DNA of 64,000 nucleotides from positions 140,247 to 204,246 of the forward strand of contig NZ_SOFG01000009.1 of NCBI RefSeq assembly GCF_004402485.1, written 5' to 3'. The number at the start of each line of letters is the position of its first letter. The stretch's first letter is position 1. The stretch is from Cryobacterium algoricola. GTDB lineage: Bacteria > Actinomycetota > Actinomycetes > Actinomycetales > Microbacteriaceae. The notes beneath the pieces were generated by a model. It was not told the origin of the DNA, made no database searches, and saw only the letters and a list, made by a program, of their open reading frames with translations. This document shows, piece by piece, positions 49,960 through 58,674 of this stretch. Both the position numbers and the translations under genes were made by a program.

Positions 49960-50702
49960 GGCCGCTGACCCCCGACGTTCTCCCAGCCGTCCCCGACGGG
50001 GGAAGCGACAGGCGGGGGCGGCAGCACCACACCCGCGGGCGCTCCGATCTCGCCGCCGACACCGAAACGATCACCGACGACCGGCGCCGGGGTGTACGGG
50101 TTCACGGGGGTATCGACGACCACCGGCGGGGGAACCGGGGTCGCCAAACGCGCGCCGGCGGCCGGGGAATCCGCCCCCGAACCTGACCCGGAAACGACGG
50201 AGCGTGTCAGCCGCCCCGCGAGGACACCGGCGGCGGCGGCGAGTCCGATGAAAGTGCCCGGCTGTCGCCGTGCATAGTTACGCAGCTCCACCAGCAGCGA
50301 GCCGGGGTCGCGCTCCTCCAACCAGGTCGCGATGCCTTCAGCGCGCGACGCGGCCTGCTGAACAAGGTCGGCGGCCACTCCGCCATCGTCGGAAGACTCG
50401 GCCATGGAACGCAACTCGTCGCCGAGCGAATGCAACCCGGTCGCGACGCGCTGCTGCTGCTTGCCCGCCTGCTCCGCCAACTCCGCCCGGGTCTCTTCGA
50501 GGAGCTCTTTGGCCTGCTTCTTCGTGGTCGCCGCGACCTTCACCACCTCGTCCTTCGTCACAGCAGCAACATGCTGACCTGCCGCGACGCCCTCCTCGGC
50601 AACATGTGAGGCCTGCTCCTTCACGGCCTGCCCCCCGCTCGGCACCTCACCAGAGCCGAGGTCATAGCCACCAGGTGGCACCACTGGGTCTGTACTGGAC
50701 AT
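49956..50702 (-). CDS. helical membrane-associated protein of the DUF3618/holin operon
   Basis: A 248-residue protein with a long helical, coiled-coil-prone middle (VVKVAATTKKQAKELLEETR; ELAEQAGKQQQRVATGLHSL), a short hydrophobic segment (TFIGLAAAAGVLAGRLTRSV) and a Pro/Val/Gly-rich tail. It resembles apolipoprotein-like or late-embryogenesis-like stress proteins in overall character. It is first in the operon and its stop overlaps the holin-like start. Function unknown. Confidence 0.7.
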   Translation of the reverse strand: MSSTDPVVPPGGYDLGSGEVPSGGQAVKEQASHVAEEGVAAGQHVAAVTKDEVVKVAATTKKQAKELLEETRAELAEQAGKQQQRVATGLHSLGDELRSMAESSDDGGVAADLVQQAASRAEGIATWLEERDPGSLLVELRNYARRQPGTFIGLAAAAGVLAGRLTRSVVSGSGSGADSPAAGARLATPVPPPVVVDTPVNPYTPAPVVGDRFGVGGEIGAPAGVVLPPPPVASPVGDGWENVGGQRP

Positions 50703-50860
50703 GGTTCTCCTTCACGGTGCGGACGCTGGTACGAGACGCCCACGAACCAGCGTCATTGCCAGATGAACAATATTTTCACTCGATTCGAGCGCCGAAAGCA
50801 ACCATTCTGAAAAAACCTCAGATGATGTTTCAACTGGTGCCACGCAACGGGCAGTTGCTC

Positions 50861-51109
50861 TTAGTGCTGCTTCTCGGCCCAAGCAATGGAATGCTGGGCC
50901 TGCCCCGCACTAAGGACCGTTTCTGCTCCGCAGTTGGTGCACCGGTTCACGTACTTTGTCGAGAACGCGAACAATGGGATGAAGAACAATGTGAAACGGT
51001 TGGAACGCCGGACGACGTCTTGCGATGCCTGCACATTGCAGTACCCGCAGACGAAGGAGACCACATTCACAATGTTCTCGATTATGCGATTGCCGAAGAT
51101 TAGAAGCAT
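50861..51109 (-). CDS. zinc-ribbon domain protein
   Basis: An 82-residue protein starting MLLIFGNRIIENIVNVVSFV, followed by CGYCN and CTNCG, a four-Cys zinc ribbon separated by RRSNRFTLFFIPLFAFSTKY. This is the zinc-ribbon family whose middle FFIPLFxFSxKY segment is strongly conserved. ATG at 51109 has AAGGAGG, an ideal ribosome site, and fixes the start; the longer frame is not used. Function unknown; membrane association is possible through the hydrophobic middle. Confidence 0.85.
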   Translation of the reverse strand: MLLIFGNRIIENIVNVVSFVCGYCNVQASQDVVRRSNRFTLFFIPLFAFSTKYVNRCTNCGAETVLSAGQAQHSIAWAEKQH

Positions 51110-51478
51110 GACAAGTCCTCCTTTTAGGATCCACTGTCGGGGCGTTCGTGGCCGCGGCACCCCGTTGAGCCCGAGCTTCGCCTTCACCAATGGTTACCTC
51201 TAGGACGTGAACGGACGGCGGAATGTCACGCCCAGACGCATTCAGGTAGGCGGCCTGATGCCAGCGAGATGGCCGCTACCAGATTTGATCGCGCCGCTCA
51301 CTGATCCTGGCCGGGGCCGGGGCCGGGTGCCGGGACATCCCGGGAGAAGATAAATCGCTTGCGGGTATTCACAGGGCCGGAGACATTTTTCCCGTGCGCT
51401 TGTGCATATCCGGGGACGAGGACAGGCTTTAGTGCCGGGATTCCTGGCTTCAGCATCGGTCACCGCTGGGAGGGCCAA

Positions 51479-51575
51479 AGTTCTTCCGCCAACTTCATGC
51501 CAGTCAAGAATGCGGACAATAGGCTCCATCCTGTCCTGGGAATCAGCAGGATCGTTCTCGGGTCGCGCTGGGAAA
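51479..51575 (+). pseudogene. DUF4383 C-terminal fragment
   Basis: The segment reading SSSANFMPVKNADNRLHPVL and onward to GISRIVLGSRW is clearly homologous to the end of the intact DUF4383 gene 1 kb downstream (SSSANFVPLNNADNWLHLVL ... GIGMIVLGVTLG). The rest of the gene is missing. It is a remnant of a second, diverged copy. Confidence 0.75.
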
Positions 51576-51579
51576 GAGT

Positions 51580-52301
51580 CGCAGGACCGAATCATCTTGA
51601 ACGCTCTGAGACGCAGCGCCACCGCCGCGAACTGGATCCTTGACCGGTAGCGCGCCGCCGCGGGCACAACCGAGTCCGACCTGTGGACATCCTCCGAACA
51701 GAAGAGTAATTTCAGCGTCCTCGTTCATCGCGATCGGGTGTAAGACACCTTGAGGTAACAGGTGAGACACGATGGGTAATGTGGGCGAGAACGAGCCGAT
51801 TGGTGAGTTCGACCAGACAAATGGGCGAGCGCCCGGACTTGACGCGACGATGACGGCGCGGTCACCGGCGAGAATGATCAAAAGCGCGGCGTCCTCACTG
51901 ACTTGGTGCGGGACTTCCGCTCTCAGGACGAGAACGACGAGGCCTACAGAATGGTGAAACGGCCTATAGGGAAGAAAGTCGGCCCTGAAATCGGACAAAA
52001 CAAAATTTGGCGCCGGACAGAGGCTTGGTGAGCTTGGGCCGTGTGCACCACCGTGAGTTCCTTCAGTTTTCGGGGGTGAACCGCAACTTCAGGATTGTGC
52101 ACGGCCACGGCCACGGTGCGCAGGGGAGCCGATCGGCATTCCCGCCGATCGGTCGGGCCGTGAGTGGTGATCTCGGCTGGCCGATAGATCGCGATTTTTG
52201 AGGCGAACCTCAGCGGCGGAGCAGGGTCTGCCTTTCGAGTGCTTCTGGAGTATGCTCACCGCTGAGGGAAGCTCCGCCCCGCCGCTTGAGAGAGGCAGAT
52301 C
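51580..52301. other. decayed region without intact genes
   Basis: About 720 bases between the DUF4383 remnant and the intact DUF4383 gene. Open frames on both strands are short and unconvincing. A clustered GGTGAGACACGATGGG-type segment near 51767 looks like the leader of some lost gene, but nothing could be identified. Confidence 0.45.
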
Positions 52302-52769
52302 ATGTCATCTATTCCGGGTGCCGCTGCGCACGACGCTCACGTCGCGCCTGTGCGTCGCGCCGCGATGCTGGTGGGCGCTGTCTTTCTTCTGGTTGGGGTC
52401 CTCGGTTTCATTCCCGGGGTCACGAGCAACATCGCATTGTTGACTGGTGCCGGCCACGAATCCGGTGCGCTCCTGCTGGGTGTATTCCAGGTTTCGATCC
52501 TGCACAACATAGTGCATCTCCTGTTCGGCATCGCGGGCCTCGCCTTTGCGCGCAGTGCCCGAGGGGCCCGAAACTACCTCATCGGCGGCGGTGTCATCTA
52601 CCTTCTTCTCTGGCTCTATGGCCTCTTCGTCGACCCCAGCTCCTCCGCGAACTTCGTGCCTCTCAACAACGCGGACAACTGGCTGCACCTGGTCCTGGGA
52701 ATCGGCATGATCGTCCTCGGTGTCACGCTGGGGAGAAGCCGCAGCACCGCGCCGACCGGGACGCCCTGA
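52302..52769 (+). CDS. DUF4383 membrane protein
   Basis: A 155-residue protein with four membrane helices: AAMLVGAVFLLVGVLGFIPG, SILHNIVHLLFGIAGLAFAR (with the conserved HNxVHLLFG), YLIGGGVIYLLLWLYGLFVD and NADNWLHLVLGIGMIVLGVT (conserved NxADNWLHLxLG). All DUF4383 hallmarks are intact. Function is unknown; the family is frequent in actinobacterial stress islands. ATG at 52302 with GAGAGAGG upstream. A broken paralogue lies at 51479-51575. Confidence 0.88.
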   Translation: MSSIPGAAAHDAHVAPVRRAAMLVGAVFLLVGVLGFIPGVTSNIALLTGAGHESGALLLGVFQVSILHNIVHLLFGIAGLAFARSARGARNYLIGGGVIYLLLWLYGLFVDPSSSANFVPLNNADNWLHLVLGIGMIVLGVTLGRSRSTAPTGTP

Positions 52770-53382
52770 TATCCAGGCCAAGCTCCGTTGCCGAGTCTTT
52801 GAAACGCGCGCTGACCCAACTCCAACCCCACCAAACGCCACCTCCGAGACTGAACAAGTCGCAAACCGTGCGGAGGCCCCGTTGAAACGGCCACCTGTCC
52901 TATTCGTCCTCGCGCTCGCGCTAACGCTGATGGGGATCTTGGTCACCGTCATGACCACTGTTCGGCCGTGAAAGCGCACAACGCGAAGAGCCCGGGTGCC
53001 CGCTAGCGACTCTCCGAAGAAACGCTGCGTATCAGCAAGAGTGCGCCGGGTGCTGGCGCGCGGGTATCGGACGGCGCTCGAACTCGACAGCTGGGGCGCC
53101 GCCGATGGATCCCACAGTTTCAAGGCCCACGGGGGTGGCGTGGGCCGCGCCACCACGAGGTAAAAGGCGTCGATGTCGCGGGAGTATCGATCGGTAACCT
53201 TGTTCGTGAGTTCCTCGCCGACGCCCCTAGGTCGAGGATGCCACGGATCACGGTCTCCGCGATCAGCGCGTTCAATTTTACTTGCGGCACGGGAAGCTGC
53301 GAAGTTATTTCGTAGAGGGCGGCACCGGGTTTCCAGCCTGCACTTCTCAGGAATAGGCGCTCAGCGGCAAGGGCCGGCGCAT
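52770..53382. other. intergenic region without a clear gene
   Basis: About 610 bases. A frame ending at 52971 contains one membrane-helix-like stretch (PPVLFVLALALTLMGILVTV) but no usable start codon. A perfect hairpin GGCCCACG/CGTGGGCC lies at 53124-53146. Nothing else is seen. Confidence 0.45.
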
Positions 53383-53871
53383 TTAGGATTCAAGAAGCAA
53401 ATTCTTAAGGTGCCTGAGGGCGTGCACAGTGGTGAGGCCCAGCACCTCGGACTGCGACCCTGGGAATTGGTTTCGCACGGTGCGCACCCCACAGTGTGAA
53501 CTGACGCTGATAAAGACCGTTCCCGACCGCTCGCCCTCCTCCGGCCCTGGGCCTCCGACGCCGGTTACCGACACGCTTACGTCCGCGCCAACCGTGTCCA
53601 GCACTCCCCGGGCCATTTGCTCTGAGCACTCGGCGGAAATAACCGGACCTCGACTGACCCCCAGCAGTCGGTACTGGGTCTCCCGCTGATACGCAACCAC
53701 CCCGCCCGCAAACCACGTCGCTGACTCCTGCGCCGCGCCCAGCGCTTGGGCGATCCGACCGGCCGTGAGCGACTCTGCTACGGCTACTCGTACTCGGTTC
53801 GCAAGCGCGAGTTGTCCAATCCGCCCCGCCAGCTGTGCGATCTGAATTTCTCGATCGTCTGCAAACAACAC
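53383..53871 (-). CDS. CinA C-terminal domain protein (NMN amidohydrolase-like)
   Basis: A 162-residue stand-alone CinA/PncC domain, which deamidates nicotinamide mononucleotide to recycle pyridine nucleotides. Seen: VRVAVAESLTAGRIAQALGA (conserved AESxTxG), ATWFAGGVVAYQRETQYRLL, CSEQMARGVLDTVGADVSVS, and VTGVGGPGPEEGERSGTVFI. The GTG at 53871 has AAAGGG at suitable spacing; a TTG five codons earlier is the alternative. It is a single gene. Linkage to a NAD-degrading SIR2-like gene elsewhere in the window is probably coincidental. Confidence 0.85.
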   Translation of the reverse strand: MLFADDREIQIAQLAGRIGQLALANRVRVAVAESLTAGRIAQALGAAQESATWFAGGVVAYQRETQYRLLGVSRGPVISAECSEQMARGVLDTVGADVSVSVTGVGGPGPEEGERSGTVFISVSSHCGVRTVRNQFPGSQSEVLGLTTVHALRHLKNLLLES

Positions 53872-53886
53872 TGTTCGCCCTTTCAA

Positions 53887-54239
53887 TTGCTTCCACTCAA
53901 CTTAGCTACCGCGACCTCAAAAAACGAGCATCACTTAGCTTCGTAGCGTCCGGCCGGCCGACGCGTCGGCGACGCTTGTGAACTAGGCCACTTTAGACGA
54001 CGGGCAACTGAGCAATCCGCGCATGATGTGGTTGGACGTCCGTTGCTGTCTGGCTCCTGATGGAGGCTCGGAAGTCTGAGCGACGGGATTCGACCAAGCT
54101 TGATCTTTTCGCAACCCATGGATCGCCGTGCGGGGCTGAGCGGCAAGGAGCGAAGGTTTGAGGTCACAAGTGCGTGACTCTTGCGGTGCCCGGGGGTACT
54201 GTCTTGTGCATTGGCTCAACGCACGGACAGGGTGGTCTG
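53887..54239. other. intergenic region upstream of the molybdoenzyme operon
   Basis: About 350 bases. No gene is supported. It should carry the promoter of the molybdoenzyme operon; no convincing pair of hexamers was found. Confidence 0.45.
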
Positions 54240-56717
54240 ATGACGGACAGAATTGTCGACATTTGGGGTGAACGGAGCCCGTTCGCGCGAGGCGAGCATT
54301 GGCCCGTCCGGGTGGATCAGAAACTCGCCGAGGGGGTACTCGAGACGGATGTCGACCGTTGGGTTCAGTCCGCATGTGTTTTGTGCAGCAATGGTTGCGC
54401 GTGCGACATTGCGGTCACGGGGGGACGGATGGTCGGGATCCGGGGACGGGCCGTCGACCGGGTCAACCATGGGCGGTTGGGCCCGAAGGGGCTTTTCGGG
54501 AGTATTCCCGGGGTCAGCAGCCGGGATCGACTCACTCGTCCCATGATTCGTGTTGATGGAGCGTTGGTGGAGACGGACGGGGACACCGCAATGTCCCGGA
54601 TCGTGGAGCGCAGCAAGGCGCTTCTCGCGGAGAAGGGACCGCTCAGTCACGGGTTTTATACCAGTGGGCAGCTTTTCCTCGAGGAATACTACGCGTTGGC
54701 GATGATCGGGAAGGCGGGGATTGGGACGCCGCACATGGACGGCAATACTCGCCTCTGTACGGCGACGGCGGCGACGGCCATGAAGGAAAGCTTCGGGGCT
54801 GATGGCCAACCCGGCAGCTACCTCGACATCGACAACTGCGATGCTGTCTTCCTCTACGGCCATAATATGGCCGAAACGCAAACTGTGCTGTGGTCGCGGA
54901 TACTCGACCGGATCGCCGGCCCGGATCGGCCCTTCATCGTGTGCGTCGACCCGCGAGAGACCGAGGTCGCAAGAGTTGCGGACGTCCACCTGCCGGTGCG
55001 CCCGGGCACGAATCAGGCACTCATGAACGGACTCATCCGGGAAGTGTTCGTGCACGGCTGGGTGGATGACGTGTGGGTGCAGGCGCACACGGTGGGGGTC
55101 GACGCACTCCGTTCTGTCGTAGACCCGTGGACGCCGGAGAAGGTGGCCGAGACGTGCGGTGTCGATGCGGATGACGTCCGCCGAGCGGCCCGGATTTTCG
55201 GGGAATCGGAGCGGGTTCTCTCGACGGTGCTGCAAGGGTTTTACCAGTCCGCTCAAGCGACAGCGGCCTCGTGCCAGGTCAACAACATGCACCTGCTGCG
55301 AGGCATGATCGGCCGAACCGGCGCCGGGATCCTCCAGATGAATGGACAGCCCACAGCGCAGAACAATCGGGAATGCGGAGCGGACGGCGACCTGCCGGCG
55401 TTCCGGAACTGGGACAACCCGGAACACGTGCAGCAACTAGCCACGTTGTGGGATGTGGACGTCGACGTGATCCCGCACTGGGCGCCCCCAACACATGCGA
55501 TGCAAATCTTCCGCTACGTCGAACAGGGCAGCATCGAGTTCCTGTGGGTGTCCGCGACGAACCCTGCGGTGTCGATGCCGCAACTGGAACGCATTCGCGG
55601 GATTCTGGACAGGGAGAGCGTGTTCCTCGTTGTCCAGGACTTGTTCCTCACCGAGACCGCCCAATATGCCGACGTGCTGTTGCCGGCGGCGGGATGGGGG
55701 GAAAAGACGGGGACCTTCACGAACGTGAACCGGACGGTGCACTTGTCGGATAAGGCGGTAGAGCCGCCGGGTGAAGCGCGCCCGGACCTGGATATCTTCC
55801 TCGACTACGCCGCCAGGATGGGCTTCGCACGGAACGACGGATCGCCCCTTCTCGACTGGGAGGGCCCGGAGGACGCCTACCGGGCGTGGCAGGAATGCAC
55901 CCGCGGGCGCCCGTGCGACTACACCGGCATCAGCTACGACAAGCTTCGCGGCGGATCAGGGGTCCCCTGGCCGTGCAACGAGGAGAATCCTGACGGGGTG
56001 GCGAGGCTGTACGCCGACGGGGTCTTCCCGACCGATCCCGACTACTGCGAGAGTTTCGGGCACGACCTCCTGACCGGGGCAACCGTGGGGGAGCAAGCGT
56101 TTCGCGCGTTGGAAACACATGGCAAGGCGGTGATCAAGTCCGCCCAGTACGCGCCGTCGCACGAGGAACCTGACGATGAGTATCCGCTTCGCTACACGAC
56201 CGGACGGACCGCCTACCACTTCCACACTCGAACGAAAACGGCGAGGTCGCCTCAGCTGAATCGGGCAGCACCGACCCCGTGGGTGGAGATATCACGGTCG
56301 GACGCGGAAGCTTTGGGACTGTCGGAGGGCGACATTGCGCGGGTGACCTCAGCGAGGGGCGAAATCGTTGTTCCTGTCCGGGTAGGGGACGTCTCTGTGG
56401 GAACAGTGTTCGCGCCCTTCCACTACGGGTACTTCGACGCATCAGCGGAGGTCGCGAACGGTCATACTTCCGCGGCGAATGAGCTTACCGTCACCGAGTG
56501 GGATCCGGTGTCCAAGCAGCCTCTGTTCAAGAACGCAGCCGTTCGCGTTGAGAAAGTCGCCGATGCTGTCGGCCCATCCGACGCGCCTACCACGACCGCC
56601 TCCAGGCCCGCCGATCCGGGAGCGGTCCCCCCGACCGTCGGAGGACGGGACGCGGAAGCATCCGGCGTCATCGACCGGGACGCCTGGACGGCCGACCGGG
56701 CGGAGGCCACATCATGA
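54240..56717 (+). CDS. molybdopterin oxidoreductase, NasA/NapA-like
   Basis: An 825-residue Mo-bisPGD enzyme. Seen: N-terminal [4Fe-4S] motif SACVLCSNGCACDIAV (CxxCxxxC type) with the fourth ligand not securely assigned, RLGPKGLFG, then the Mo-binding region GNTRLCTATAATAMKESFGA followed by DGQPGSYLDIDNCDAVFLYG, as in assimilatory nitrate reductases (N-S-R-L-C ... G-A-D-G-P-P-G-S-Y), where the Cys ligates Mo; HNMAETQTVLW; and a C-terminal dinucleotide-binding domain (GLSEGDIARVTSARGEIVVP). No NADH or flavin domain is fused. ATG at 54240 with GGGTGG upstream. It heads a three-gene operon with a helical protein and an HPP transporter. A role in nitrate or another oxyanion is likely but unproven. 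Confidence 0.82.
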   Translation: MTDRIVDIWGERSPFARGEHWPVRVDQKLAEGVLETDVDRWVQSACVLCSNGCACDIAVTGGRMVGIRGRAVDRVNHGRLGPKGLFGSIPGVSSRDRLTRPMIRVDGALVETDGDTAMSRIVERSKALLAEKGPLSHGFYTSGQLFLEEYYALAMIGKAGIGTPHMDGNTRLCTATAATAMKESFGADGQPGSYLDIDNCDAVFLYGHNMAETQTVLWSRILDRIAGPDRPFIVCVDPRETEVARVADVHLPVRPGTNQALMNGLIREVFVHGWVDDVWVQAHTVGVDALRSVVDPWTPEKVAETCGVDADDVRRAARIFGESERVLSTVLQGFYQSAQATAASCQVNNMHLLRGMIGRTGAGILQMNGQPTAQNNRECGADGDLPAFRNWDNPEHVQQLATLWDVDVDVIPHWAPPTHAMQIFRYVEQGSIEFLWVSATNPAVSMPQLERIRGILDRESVFLVVQDLFLTETAQYADVLLPAAGWGEKTGTFTNVNRTVHLSDKAVEPPGEARPDLDIFLDYAARMGFARNDGSPLLDWEGPEDAYRAWQECTRGRPCDYTGISYDKLRGGSGVPWPCNEENPDGVARLYADGVFPTDPDYCESFGHDLLTGATVGEQAFRALETHGKAVIKSAQYAPSHEEPDDEYPLRYTTGRTAYHFHTRTKTARSPQLNRAAPTPWVEISRSDAEALGLSEGDIARVTSARGEIVVPVRVGDVSVGTVFAPFHYGYFDASAEVANGHTSAANELTVTEWDPVSKQPLFKNAAVRVEKVADAVGPSDAPTTTASRPADPGAVPPTVGGRDAEASGVIDRDAWTADRAEATS

Positions 56718-57169
56718 TGCTCCCCGTGTATCTGGGGCTCCTGCGGACCTCGGAGCAGGTGCTGGCGTCGTCGTATCGGCAGGTCGCGGACGGACACGGC
56801 GCTGAGCCCGACGTGTACCACTTGTGCCAGACTCTCGCGAAGCAGTGCGACGATCACGAACGAGCATTGGCGCCCGTTATCGAGCGGTATGGTGAACGAC
56901 CGGACGACGAACCCGAACGGCTTCATGCCGTGGGGATCTCCACCACTCGGACGGGACCGGTGGGACTGATCCGTGACCTCCAGGACCTCTACCTCTTGGC
57001 GAGTTTGGTAGACGTCACATGGATGATGGTCAAGCAGGCAGCCCTCGGACTTCGTGATGATCAGCTCATCGCAGTCGTGGGGGAGTGCGAAGCGCAGATC
57101 AAGGTGCAGCTGGGCTGGCTGACGACACGTATGAAGCAGGCGGCGCCTCAGGCCTTGATTATCGCGTGA
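56714..57169 (+). CDS. helical protein of the molybdoenzyme operon
   Basis: A 151-residue all-helical protein starting MMLPVYLGLLRTSEQVLASS, with HLCQTLAKQCDDHERALAPV and DVTWMMVKQAALGLRDDQLI. Scattered His, Glu and Cys could suggest a four-helix bundle of ferritin-like or hemerythrin-like type, but no metal motif is complete. It may be a dedicated chaperone or accessory subunit. ATG at 56714 overlaps the molybdoenzyme stop (ATGA) and its own stop overlaps the HPP start by one base. Confidence 0.65.
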   Translation: MMLPVYLGLLRTSEQVLASSYRQVADGHGAEPDVYHLCQTLAKQCDDHERALAPVIERYGERPDDEPERLHAVGISTTRTGPVGLIRDLQDLYLLASLVDVTWMMVKQAALGLRDDQLIAVVGECEAQIKVQLGWLTTRMKQAAPQALIIA

Positions 57170-57705
57170 TGAGCGAGCGCGCGTCCGGATACGGTCCCCT
57201 TCATGCGGCTCAGCAGCAGCGCGGGGGCGGTGCCGCCTACGCCGCCGTCTTGGCGATCTTGACCTTGGCCATGACCGGCGTGGTTGGTCTCCTCCTCAGG
57301 CAGCCGTGGTTGTTCCCGAGCCTCGGTCCGACGGTGATGCTGTTCTTCGAATCACCGAGAGAACAATCTTCCCGGCCCCTGAATACGATCGTCGGACATG
57401 TTGTGGGGATCGCCGCAGGGTTCACGTGCTACACGGTATTCGGCCTATCCGGGCTCTCTTCGGCACCTACGGGCGGCCTCACGGTGTCCTACGTATGGGC
57501 CGGGGCGGTAGCCGTGGGAATCACCACCGCCGTGTTGAGTCTTCTGAGGCTGCCCCACCCACCGGCCGGCGCATCAACCTTAATTGTGGCATTGGGTATT
57601 CTGCACACACCCGTTCAGCTACTGTCCATGGTGGGCGCGGTGCTCCTCATCACGACAGTCGGATGGGCGTCCAACCGGCTCCTCATCGGGAGACAGAAGC
57701 GATAG
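57169..57705 (+). CDS. HPP-family membrane protein (possible nitrite transporter)
   Basis: A 178-residue protein with four to five membrane helices and the HPP family motifs: LRQPWLFPSLGPTVMLFFES, SRPLNTIVGHVVGIAAGF and LRLPHPPAGASTLIVALG with the His-Pro-Pro signature. Some HPP proteins of cyanobacteria and plastids transport nitrite, which would suit a nitrate-reductase-like enzyme at the head of the operon. ATG at 57169 overlaps the previous stop by one base (TGATG). Confidence 0.85.
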   Translation: MSERASGYGPLHAAQQQRGGGAAYAAVLAILTLAMTGVVGLLLRQPWLFPSLGPTVMLFFESPREQSSRPLNTIVGHVVGIAAGFTCYTVFGLSGLSSAPTGGLTVSYVWAGAVAVGITTAVLSLLRLPHPPAGASTLIVALGILHTPVQLLSMVGAVLLITTVGWASNRLLIGRQKR

Positions 57706-57871
57706 GTATCTTTGGACCATCAGTCCTTTATTTTGGGCACCGCTGGTGTCGCCGTATGAGAGTTATTGTGGGGACGCTTTCAGAGCTCAAGACGCTGAAT
57801 CGGGCCGGTGCTATGGAATCAAGCTCTCTCGAGTGCACCGACAAGGGCTTGCCGGATAGCGGTCTTCCGGT

Positions 57872-58537
57872 CTATGGCTGTGGCGATGCTTGCCCAAATC
57901 CGAGGCGTGGGGCCAATACGTTGAAGGCCTTCGTGAGTCCTCCGAGGAGCGCTCCGACGGTATGCCCTTCGCCGGGAACTTCGTAGTAGCTGGTCAGCAT
58001 GCCAGCATTTAGGGCCACGGCACTCAACGCCTTCTGGGGTGGACCGATGACGTAGTCATCGGTCCCGACGGTGAACACTGCCTCCGTGTCGGGATAGTGC
58101 GCGGACGACATTACGATCGCGGGTTTCGTCGCGTCGTACGCGGCCTGGTCTCCGGCGAAGACATCGGCTAGAACCGTGGGCTCAGATTCCGTGCTTGCGA
58201 AAGTCGTCCCGGACTCGCTGATCACGTTTCCCCAGATATCCGGGAATTAGGTAGCCAGGGAAATGGCGCATTGGCCCCCATTGGAGAACCCGGCGATTGT
58301 CCAAGCGACGCGGTCGGTTTCAATGTAAAGGTTCGCGCGTGCCCAGTTGACGACGTCCTGCTCAATGTAGGTCTTCACATTCCCGTGAGCGGAAGTGTCC
58401 AGGCAAAGTGAATCAACGCTCGGATCGCCGAGCTGGTCCGCAAGGACGACAATGGGGGCGCGGCCCTCGTGGGTGAGGGTGAACGTGTTCAGGACCGAAC
58501 CGATATAGGACGCGTCCGGGTTCCCGTGCTGGCCTAT
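57872..58537 (-). pseudogene. alpha/beta-hydrolase-fold esterase, truncated and with internal stop
   Basis: Reading the minus strand from the transposon edge gives GQHGNPDASYIGSVLNTFTL, PIVVLADQLGDPSVDSLCLD, DRVAWTIAGFSNGGQCAISL (nucleophile elbow GFSNGG), then a TAA in frame, then FPDIWGNVISESGTTFAS and the His region EVPGEGHTVGALLGGL. Only the stop interrupts the frame, but the N-terminal half is missing because the transposon repeat begins exactly at 58538. Insertion or deletion destroyed the gene. Confidence 0.85.
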
Positions 58538-58564
58538 TGTCGCCCGTCGCGTTATTTGACGATG
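58538..58564 (+). repeat. terminal inverted repeat, esterase-side end
   Basis: TGTCGCCCGTC, eight variable bases, then TGACGATG. A second TGACGATG lies at 58581-58588, as in transposons with internal transposase-binding repeats. Confidence 0.75.
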
Positions 58565-58600
58565 GCGGCGTCATCGTCGGTGACGATGCCCGGTCATGAA

Positions 58601-58633
58601 AAAGCCCCGCCGGAGCATTCCGGCGGGGCTTTC
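58601..58633 (-). terminator. strong hairpin terminator of the transposase operon
   Basis: AAAGCCCCGCCGGA pairs with TCCGGCGGGGCTTT around a short loop. Flanking A and T tracts allow termination in both directions. It stands 42 bases after the ATPase stop. Confidence 0.85.
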
Positions 58634-58674
58634 GTCAGGATGGTGACGTGGTGGTCGTCACTGGTGACGCGGGG

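Noticed and set aside
52720..52971. Frame ending in a single membrane helix
   Set aside because: No usable start codon near the hydrophobic part; the first half overlaps the DUF4383 gene in another frame.
53124..53146. GGCCCACG/CGTGGGCC hairpin as a terminator
   Set aside because: Perfect 8-bp stem, but no gene ends close to it on either strand.
54216..55436. 406-codon minus-strand frame
   Set aside because: Antisense to the NasA-like molybdoenzyme, which has full domain support.
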